From NCBI GenBank assembly GCA_021029095.1, contig JAJOHG010000500.1, forward strand, positions 1 through 16,546: a stretch of DNA of 16,546 nt, in the 5' to 3' direction. Under the pieces are notes generated by a model, which saw only the letters and a list, made by a program, of their open reading frames with translations, was not told the DNA's origin and did no database searches. Numbering within the stretch: position 1 is the stretch's first letter; each line of letters starts with the position of its first letter. Both the position numbers and the translations under genes were made by a program. Below, one piece after another: positions 10,292 through 16,546 of this stretch. The DNA is from Phellopilus nigrolimitatus (Eukaryota > Basidiomycota > Agaricomycetes > Hymenochaetales > Hymenochaetaceae).

Positions 10292-10377
10292 AGCAGCTAC
10301 TACCATTTTTTAGCAATTTCTACCATAGCAACTATTACCAAATGGGGATACGGTACAGAAATTTTTAAAAAAAGTGC
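10292..10377 (-). repeat. Right inverted-repeat arm
   Basis: Reverse complement of the left arm with about a dozen differences and a few short gaps. The core at 10342-10355 is identical over 14 bases. Confidence 0.7.
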
Positions 10378-10488
10378 GTACTGACAAGGTGTGTAATTCG
10401 GCAGCATGCATTCTTCAGTATACCATTATCACGTTCGAACCTCTCATAACATCCAATGAGAACTACGCTACTGGTACACATGCGACTG

Positions 10489-11864
10489 CTAATCATCGGC
10501 GATAACGACCACCGCCTTTCCGACCGTCTTGCCCGTGAGCACATCCACGAGTCCCTGGCTCGCCGCGTCCAGCCCGTGATATACATGTTCGACGTAGCGT
10601 ATCTCGCCACGTGCAAGCTTGCCCGGCATCGTCGCGTAGAACTCGGAGAGATACTTCTCGTGCCAGTCGATGACGATAAAGCCCTCCATTCTGTCATAAA
10701 GAAGCAAGTCGGGGTCAGTCCCAAGTCTAATCAGGAGTTGTAAAAATACAATTTACTTGATACGATATCGGTTCACCAACCAGAGGTTCTGAGTCCATCA
10801 CGAGTTAGTTAGTTCTAGAAGCCAAAGTTAAAACATTCACACCACGCACCCTAACCCCATACGCGTTGCTTATGTCATCGTTGTACACGCTGACCGCACC
10901 GCATATAACGAAGCGCGCGCGCTGCGCCGCGTTCTCGATGGCCGCCTCGAGCGTCGCGCCGCCGACGTTGTCAAAGAAGATATCGAGCGGACCGTGCGCC
11001 TTCAGCTCTGCGCGTGTATCTGCCGTGCGCCAGTTGAACGCGTGGTCCGCACCGAGTGACTGCGCGAGCGCGACTTTGGCGTCCGATCCCGCGGACGCAA
11101 TGACCTTGAGCCCCAGCGACTTGGCGAGCTGGATAAGGATGCTGAATGTATAAGAGACCGGCGATCAGCGGGTATTCCTTAGCAAGTGTATTTGATGCGT
11201 AAACGTACGTCCCCACGGCACCACTCGCTGCTGATATGTATATCGTTTCTCCCTGTATAATGGGTTGAGGCCGGTTTCCATTCTGTTACGGGCGCTCTTG
11301 ACTAACCGGTTTCGGATTGGATATGTCTTTGAGACCGTAATACGCGGTCTGACCGGTCATGCCCAGCGCGCCGACGAAGTACCGCCAAGGCAGCTTGTGC
11401 TCGTTCGTCACGACGCTGAGCATGAGAGCCTGCAGACCACCGACGGAGGAGTCCATGTTCGGAAATACGACATAATGCTGGTACGCTGTATGTGCATTGC
11501 GTCAGTTATTTCCAATGAATTAAAATGCGTATTCGGAAAACACACGCATGAAGCCGTAGACGTGCTCGCCCGCTTTGACAGTTGCGGACTCTGAGCGCAA
11601 GACCTCGCCGACGCCGAAGCCGGTGACGGTCCCGCCGAGGTCGAACGCGACCATGTCGCCTTCCACGTCCGCGGGGCGCATGCGGTTGCGCATGTACGGG
11701 TCGAGACTGACCGCAAGGAGGCGCACGAGGAAGCCGCCGTTGAGATCGACGGTGTCGAGGTCGATCGTCTGGGAGGTATCGTAAGTGGTGGTCTCGTTTG
11801 GAACGGGTAGTCCATTGGGCACGGCAGAGAAAACAAGGCGGGGGTTTGGGATGGGACCGGACAT
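10489..11864 (-). CDS. Zinc-independent MDR reductase (LTB4 dehydrogenase / alkenal reductase type)
   Basis: Exons 11864-11546, 11485-11307, 11252-11209, 11141-10850, 10788-10757 and 10690-10489 give 355 aa, normal for the family; introns are 54-67 nt. The family reduces the C=C bond of alpha,beta-unsaturated aldehydes and ketones with NADPH in the cytosol. Seen here: the N-terminal half with VSLDPYMRNRM and GEHVYGFMPYQHY, a conserved GMTGQTAYYGL, the Rossmann motif AASGAVG (174-180), KVIASAGS, DIFFDNVGG, ICGAVSVYND and the end segment MEGFIVIDW. Zinc ligands of classical alcohol dehydrogenases are absent, as expected. The start is the ATG of MSGPIPNPRL; upstream frame extends but has no ATG. 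The substrate is unknown. Its position next to two P450s could mean it reduces an oxidised intermediate, which is inference only. Confidence 0.9.
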
Positions 11865-12241
11865 AGTGGTAGATGAGACCGGATTATCGCGTCGGGGACA
11901 AGGGACAGTCCGTAGAGATATCGATCGTCGACGCTTCTTCCATATTCGAACTGCTAAATTCGGCCCTGCGATGCACACACTTGCATGATGCTTAGAACAT
12001 TGTCGAGTTTACTGAAATTGCATAGTCATGATGCTTAGGATATAATCTTTAGACGTAGAGATTACTGAGACACTGCATGCCGAAGAAGCGGTAAATGCTA
12101 ACCAAATGCGAGCAATTCACTGAAAGCGTGATAGCTGATGTCGAGCATTCTCGAGGTGAGCCGGCTGAGATACCCCAGCAGTTTTTTGAGAGGTGTATAG
12201 TCACGCCATGTAAGCGCAGACCAAGAATGCACAGCTGTTAT
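11865..12241. other. Spacer upstream of the reductase gene
   Basis: No gene seen. It holds the promoter of the reductase and the 3' flank of the Naa38-like gene, both on the minus strand. The 12-mer catgatgcttag occurs twice, at 11984-11995 and 12027-12038, 43 bp apart. It could be a regulator site or chance. Confidence 0.4.
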
Positions 12242-12610
12242 TCAAGTGTACAAGTCCTCGTCGTCCTCGCCGTTGCGCGCAACCACCATTCCCGTCGATA
12301 GGCTCTGCACTTCGACCTTGACGACCAGCCGCCAGGGTACCATGACCATCGTCACATAGCGGCCCTGCGCAGGTCCGCCGACACGGTACTCGTCCGTGTT
12401 TGAGAGCACAATGTTCTTTTGCTTGTCGACGCACACGAACGTGCCGATGAAAATCCGCCCGTCGGACGCACATATGCGCATCGTCTGACCGAGGAGACGT
12501 TTTATGACGTCGACAGTATGGCGCGGCGACAACGGCGACGACGACGACACCGGCGGCAAAGGAGATGAATGTCCCGGAGGCGTCGAAGAGGATGAAGACG
12601 TCGAGGACAT
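12242..12610 (-). CDS. NAA38: Lsm-domain protein, probable NatC auxiliary subunit Naa38
   Basis: Single exon, 122 aa. A Ser/Pro-rich N-terminus of about 33 residues is followed by an Sm-like fold: LLGQTMRICASDGRIFIGTF (Sm1), CVDKQKNIVLSNTDEY, and Sm2-like VTMVMVPWRLVVKVEV. The tail is acidic (NGEDDEDLYT). Sm1 with DGR plus a KQKNIVL stretch and a poorly conserved second motif (no RG before the last strands, MVPWRLV instead) recalls LSMD1/Naa38. That protein sits with Naa30 and Naa35 in the NatC N-terminal acetyltransferase rather than in an RNA-binding Lsm ring. A canonical LSm protein is the alternative. The ATG at 12610 is the first in frame; the upstream extension starts only with GTG. It is divergent from ATG14 with 154 bp between the starts. 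Confidence 0.8.
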   Translation of the reverse strand: MSSTSSSSSTPPGHSSPLPPVSSSSPLSPRHTVDVIKRLLGQTMRICASDGRIFIGTFVCVDKQKNIVLSNTDEYRVGGPAQGRYVTMVMVPWRLVVKVEVQSLSTGMVVARNGEDDEDLYT

Positions 12611-12764
12611 GATCGTGGTCGAAAGCAGACTTTCCGAATCAAGGCGCCTCAGTCTTGAGACGCACGCTAACTTATGTGCCACCTCGGCCGCCCTTCTTGC
12701 TCATCGTCCACAACGTCGGCCGTCTCACTCCCCATGGTCGTCACCGCCCGCCGCTAACATACTC
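12611..12764. promoter_or_regulatory. Shared divergent promoter, NAA38-like / ATG14
   Basis: Only 154 bp separate the two opposite start codons, so the promoters and both 5' UTRs must overlap. No TATA box is evident. Co-regulation is possible but not shown. Confidence 0.5.
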
Positions 12765-14446
12765 ATGGAGTGCCACAACTGCGAGCAGACGCGCCGCGAA
12801 TTCATCTGCGCGTCGTGTCTCGGTAGCGAGTAAGCACATTTCTATTACTGCATTTAATACAGCGAGCACTGACCCCCGTCGTGCACTGGACAGTCTACGC
12901 GACCACCGTTCGGCGCTCACGCACCTCACGACAGAGCGTGACGCGCTCGTCGCCAAGGCGGCGGCAGCGCTCAGCCCGCTCGAGACTGCGCGCGGGCGTC
13001 GTGCAGATGTCGCTGCTCTGCGCTCGCGGCTCGACGATATCCAGACCCATGCCAAGGTCTTGCGCGTCGGGAACGACAACGGTCAGACTTCTTTCATTTT
13101 AGCAAAATAAACTGGACTGATTTCCTCTGAAGTTCGCGAGCACATCGGCGCCCGCCGCGCTGCCGTCGCCACCCGCCGCCAGACGCTTGACGACGCGTAC
13201 CGGACGACCGCAGACCTTTCGCCGCCCCGCACGCCCACACCCACACCTCCGGGCGGGCCTCCGCGGCGCAATCCACCGCCGTCCTCGCCGCGCAAGTCCC
13301 AGCACGACCGCACTCAGGTACTCATTGACGAGTGCACGCAGGCACACTGCGTGTTGCAGGACGCGCTGGCGCACGCGCGCCAGGGCCTCGTTCAGGAACT
13401 CGTCGACGTATTTGCTGTCGTTGAGGTTGGCGGACGCCCCGCCGCGGGTGTGCGCGCCGCCACACGAGGGGAGTGGGCTATTGGCGGGCTCGTGTTACCT
13501 GTTCCGGGAGATATGCGCCGTATGTCCTGACTTCTCGTCGCTTCTTACTCATTAAACGCTGATGATTATGCAGGTTATCCTCCGGCGCAAATTAATGCCG
13601 CGCTCACATTTACAATCCACTTTCTCGGGCTATTGACGTTCTATCTTGGAATCCGGCTGCCTTTCCAGATCACTTGGAGCGGCGGGAAGATTGGCGTCGG
13701 CATTCCTGAGATATGCGCAGGGAAGGGCTCTGAGTCAGGCGGTTGGGCGAGGTAGGTCCATACGCCGTACGAGTCCCGAACATTAATTGATTTACGATCC
13801 TGTTTCAGATGGACGGTCCGCAACCCATTACATCTGCCTCTCTCCTCCTCATCGACCTCTCCAGCCCCGTTCGTGCCATCATCACCTCCGTCTTCCCCAC
13901 GTGCCACCACAGCGCCATATCCTCCCTATCCGCCCGCGCCCGCGCTCTCCGCAAGCATGCGGCGCGACTCGCTTTCCTCCTCCACCACCTCGGGATCGCC
14001 CGTCGCGCAGACAAGTACCACGCCCGCGAGCTTCCCGACCGCGCTTGCGATGCTGCTCTACTCCGTCGCGTACCTCGCGCACACGCAGGGCGCGGACGTC
14101 CCGCTCGCGGGCGCCGCCGCCGGCGAGGTCCTGCGCAACCTCTGGGGCGTGTGCTGTAGCGCAGAGCTCGGCCGGTGAGTTCTTCAACTGAGTACATTTG
14201 GTTTTCTCCCTTCTTACAATAATACACGTTGTTTCGCATAGTCGCAGTCACGCAACACACCCGGCCCTGCCGCCCCCGACGCCCCCTTCTTTCACACTGG
14301 ATTTCCGGCAGCTTTTGCAGGCGACCGCTGCGGGCCCCGCAGGCCCGACCCCGCGCACTCGACAACGCAAGACCGAAGGAGCGCGACGGGACTATGTTAT
14401 CGCAGAAGAGGAGGACGGGTGGGAGGTCGTCGATGAGGCACCTTGA
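12765..14446 (+). CDS. ATG14: Autophagy protein Atg14 (PI3-kinase complex I subunit)
   Basis: Exons: 12765-12829, 12867-13081, 13133-13519, 13574-13751, 13809-14174 and 14242-14446, about 471 aa. Intron 1 is uncertain: the alternative is 12823-12862, which changes a few residues only. The protein opens with two CxxC pairs (C3, C6, C15, C18) as in the zinc-binding N-terminus of Atg14. A coiled-coil follows at about residues 25-95 (LTHLTTERDALVAKAAAAL, LRSRLDDIQ), then a proline-rich linker. The UVRAG/Atg14-type core contains INAALTFTIHFLGLLTFYL, GIRLPFQI and later MLLYSVAYLAHTQGADVPL, LRNLWGVCCSAELGR and FTLDFRQLLQA, with an acidic end. The related Vps38/UVRAG lacks the N-terminal CxxC pairs, which favours Atg14. 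Family role: it targets Vps34-Vps15-Atg6 to the phagophore site. Ser/Pro-rich inserts lie between core segments. Confidence 0.87.
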
Positions 14447-15062
14447 GCACTATCCCACGAATTCTGCAGATTGTTATATTTGCATTTACTTCCTTCTCTC
14501 TTTTCCTAACCTTTCCTTGATACTTTTCTTTTACGACGACCATCACGGAATTCTGAACTGAGCCCACTTTCCGCCATTTGTAAAGTATCCCATCTCAGAC
14601 GCACCCAAACCTCACATTTTTGCATTGCATAAACACACAGTGTATGTATATTAGCCTTGAGTACTTTTTGTTTTAATTACTCGGAAGTCTCAGATTTATT
14701 TATTACGAACGGGATATCAGTAGATAGATCTTTACTGATAGCCATTTCAATGTTTCAATAAATATGATAATGATGTGTTCGAATTCCTCCTCCAGCGCAA
14801 TGAGTGTATCTGCTTCCCGGATAAAGGTTGTGACCATTTGAGCAGAAGATCATGAATTCGACCGTTGGTTGGAATACCGAATCAGCCTGCAGTTAAGAAT
14901 CAACAATACTCTCTTCAGCCGTCTGTGCTTAGTCCAGTTTCATGAGTCAGTGTCCTTGAAAACACCCAGAGGATGGTTTCCGTTCTATGAGAAACTATGA
15001 TTCGTAAAATAATAAAGATAGTACATTGCGAAGAGATCAGTGAAGAGGCGTGCAAGGGGCTG
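14447..15062. other. Convergent 3' spacer, AT-rich
   Basis: This 616-bp spacer lies between the stop codons of ATG14 (+) and the MRPL16 gene (-). It is AT-rich, with several in-frame stops on all frames, and fits 3' UTRs and terminators. No repeat, tRNA or small gene could be supported. Confidence 0.5.
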
Positions 15063-15854
15063 TCATATTACAGCCGGCTGAGGGGTTTCGACCGTCTGAC
15101 TGACATCTACATCTGGAACGTCCGGTGTGATTATTTCGATACCACCCAGACGGGGTGGTGAGCGTCGATTGATAAATTCAGTCAGAACAGGTAACTTGTT
15201 GGCTGCTTGTTTTAAAGCTGCACGGACTGTCAGATGCTTAAACTAACGATAATAAAAAAAAGGTACATACTATCACGGGCGAGCTCCTCTCGTATCGGCG
15301 AGCCGCCAATTTCAAAAAGGACACGTCCGGTAGGAACGCTAGAAACATCATTATGATAATAAAAACAGTGTTGGTATGAGTATGATTTACATACCGCGTT
15401 GACCAGAACTCAAAAGTTCCCTTGCCTTTACCCATACGCGTTTCATTCCCCTTCACGGCCCTTGTCATTTTCCCAGGTTCATTACAGGAATTTTGACAAA
15501 CGCACCTTGATGCACACCGGGACGTCGGGAAAGATGCGGAGGTAGACCTTCGCGCCCTTAACGACCTTGAGCTTGCGCTTGATGAGCTCGGACACGGTCT
15601 CAAGCTGTTTCCTCCGTGAAGCGCGCGCCGTTCCCCTTGATGCGGATTCCCCACTCGCCGAACGCGAGCGTCGTGCCTCTCGTCGAGCCGCCGATAGGGA
15701 TCGGGATGGTGCCCTTCTGGCGCTTGACCCATTTTACTTTGCGTGGAGAGAGCTGCGAGCGGTGCCGGGCGAAAGTGAGCGGCCCACTCACCGCCTGTCG
15801 CGGTGGCGACGCGTGCAAACGCAGCTGCGAGAGTGCGGAGGACAGCGAGAACAT
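15063..15854 (-). CDS. MRPL16: Mitochondrial ribosomal protein L16 (bL16m/uL16m), one-base frameshift
   Basis: Exons 15854-15506, 15450-15395, 15338-15271 and 15226-15063; introns are 55, 56 and 44 nt. The protein is the L16 component of the mitochondrial large subunit. Seen: a basic N-terminus likely to be an import signal, VKRQKGTIPIPIGGSTRG, TTLAFGEWGIRIKGNGARFT, then LIKRKLKVVKGAKVYLRIFP, VPVCIKGNETRMGKGKGTFE and VLFEIGGSPIREELARD. The family pattern is unbroken except at 15608-15611. There the reading frame shifts by one base in a short A-run and reaches a TGA at 15600-15602, while the rest continues in another frame. No GT donor lies in the shifted stretch, so an intron cannot explain it. 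With one base fewer, exon 1 would fit its intron phase and the product would be about 211 aa, the expected size. Assembly error or recent inactivation are the two readings. Confidence 0.85.
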
Positions 15855-16009
15855 TGTGCCCAACGTCGAAGGACGATGGGGTTGAGGATCCAGTTGTAAA
15901 ACGCAAAGTAGAAAAGCATGGGAAAAACTTCGTCTTTTGGGCATTACGACGACGCCGCGCGTGCGGGGCTCCTTGTGTCGTCGCGTCTTCAACCTCGACG
16001 ACGACGACG
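15855..16009. promoter_or_regulatory. Shared divergent promoter, MRPL16 / PRP3
   Basis: 155 bp lie between the two opposite start codons. The stretch includes a GC-rich block at about 15945-15970 and a run of gac repeats just before the PRP3 start. No TATA box is evident. Confidence 0.5.
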
Positions 16010-16546
16010 ATGAGCAAGCGTCCGCACGAAAGCAACGGTGACACCAACGGAAGCAGCTCGGCGACGAAGAATTCAAAAGGTTTGGTCCTATTGAATCTCC
16101 AATGATTATGCTGATTTATTTCTTTGTGCAGCGATGCGTAAGTCATTTCCTCGCACAAGGTGATACACTTCAAACACGTCTCTGACATCGTCTCTATAAC
16201 CTTCTTCACCTGCGCAGACTCCGTCGAATGGTGCTAAGGCGACTCCAGCGGTGCGTATCCTGTTCTTTCCATTATTCTCTGCGTTGTTGCTCATTACACG
16301 GGTAGGTGTCGGCAGATGAACTCATCAAGCAGAAGCGCGCCGAAATCGCTGCCAAAATGGCGGCGATGACAGGCAAAAAACCTGTCTTTCCTTCTGGTCC
16401 GTCGAAAACGCCGGCTCCTGCGCCGGCAGTGGTAGCACCGCAACCTACGGCGAGTGCGTCGGCTACGGAAGACCTCGCACGACGTGTCGCGGAGGCGAAG
16501 AGGAGGGTCGCTGATGCGCAGAGCCGCATGTCCGTGAAAGACAACC
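16010..16546 (+). CDS. PRP3: U4/U6 snRNP splicing factor Prp3, N-terminal part (cut by window end)
   Basis: Exon 1 starts at ATG 16010 (MSKRPHESNGDTNGSSSATK) and ends near 16079-16084. A later exon at 16218-16250 reads TPSNGAKATPA. The last visible exon, 16306 to the window end, reads VSADELIKQKRAEIAAKMAA, a Pro/Ala linker, then EDLARRVAEAKRRVADAQSR and VKDN at the edge. An N-terminal MSKRP, a short helix with QKRAEIAAK, a low-complexity linker and a second charged helix leading to VKDN(PY) are what I recall of fungal Prp3. Prp3 binds U4/U6 snRNA and is needed for tri-snRNP assembly; its conserved DUF1115 part would lie beyond the window. The join between exon 1 and the 16218 exon is unresolved: it may pass through a 6-nt microexon at 16132-16137. 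The identity is likely, but the N-terminus is the least conserved region. Confidence 0.65.

Larger units (their letters stand above)
9996..10377. mobile_element. Inverted-repeat element, MITE-like, about 380 bp
   Basis: Two arms of about 85 bp (9996-10083 and 10292-10377) are imperfect inverted copies. Reading inward, both contain the 14-base core tgtaccgtatcccc, then ggtaatag, a tgcta/tgctaaa segment and finally atggtagtag(t/c)tgctt. The outer edge of both arms is gcac followed by a T-run. They enclose about 208 bp of unlike DNA. The size, long terminal inverted repeats and lack of a transposase frame fit a non-autonomous DNA transposon. I could not fix a target-site duplication, so the exact ends and superfamily are open. 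It sits between the P450 promoter region and the 3' end of the reductase gene. Confidence 0.65.

Noticed and set aside
13805..14365. 186-codon open frame antisense to ATG14
   Set aside because: Arg/Ala/Gly-rich shadow of the GC-rich ATG14 exons, without recognisable motifs.
15238..16209. 323-codon open frame on the minus strand over the MRPL16 gene
   Set aside because: It reads through two MRPL16 introns in a mixed frame and only partly matches L16; the spliced model explains the conservation better.

Overview
The window looks like nuclear DNA of a filamentous basidiomycete, most likely an agaricomycete. Genes are split by very short GT-AG introns (nearly all about 50 to 70 nt, often with a CTNAC/CTGAC-like branch site 10 to 25 nt before the acceptor). 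Both strands are used without operons, and the protein set is fungal: two P450s, a basidiomycete-type 7-TM protein, Atg14, a mitochondrial ribosomal protein and Prp3. All gene models below were spliced by eye from frame continuity and recalled family conservation; none rests on a database search.

Layout. 1-1113: no gene I recognise. 1114-2524 (-): short stand-alone MIF4G protein related to the middle and rear part of eIF4G. 3104-5459 (+): complete 14-exon cytochrome P450. 5621-7026 (-): seven-helix membrane protein, 6 exons. 7027-8150: unassigned spacer. 8151-9718 (-): second, unrelated P450, 3 exons. 9996-10377: inverted-repeat (MITE-like) element that seems to carry a fragment of a 7-TM gene. 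10489-11864 (-): zinc-independent MDR reductase of the leukotriene B4 dehydrogenase / alkenal reductase type. 12242-12610 (-): Lsm-fold protein resembling NatC subunit Naa38. 12765-14446 (+): Atg14. 15063-15854 (-): mitochondrial ribosomal protein L16, with a one-base frameshift. 16010-window end (+): N-terminal part of splicing factor Prp3.

The window divides into two halves. From about 1.1 to 11.9 kb it is accessory in character: an eIF4G-like paralogue, two P450s, a 7-TM protein, a transposon-like repeat and a reductase, with long spacers. From 12.2 kb on it is a tight housekeeping block built of two divergent pairs (Naa38/Atg14 and MRPL16/Prp3) with start codons about 155 bp apart in both. 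The P450/reductase grouping could serve a small oxidative pathway, but no terpene, polyketide or peptide synthase is visible, so a biosynthetic cluster is not shown. I saw no CRISPR array, rRNA or convincing tRNA.

The observations most worth checking are the frameshift in MRPL16, the inverted-repeat element with its apparent gene-fragment cargo, and the stand-alone MIF4G protein with a 20-nt microexon.
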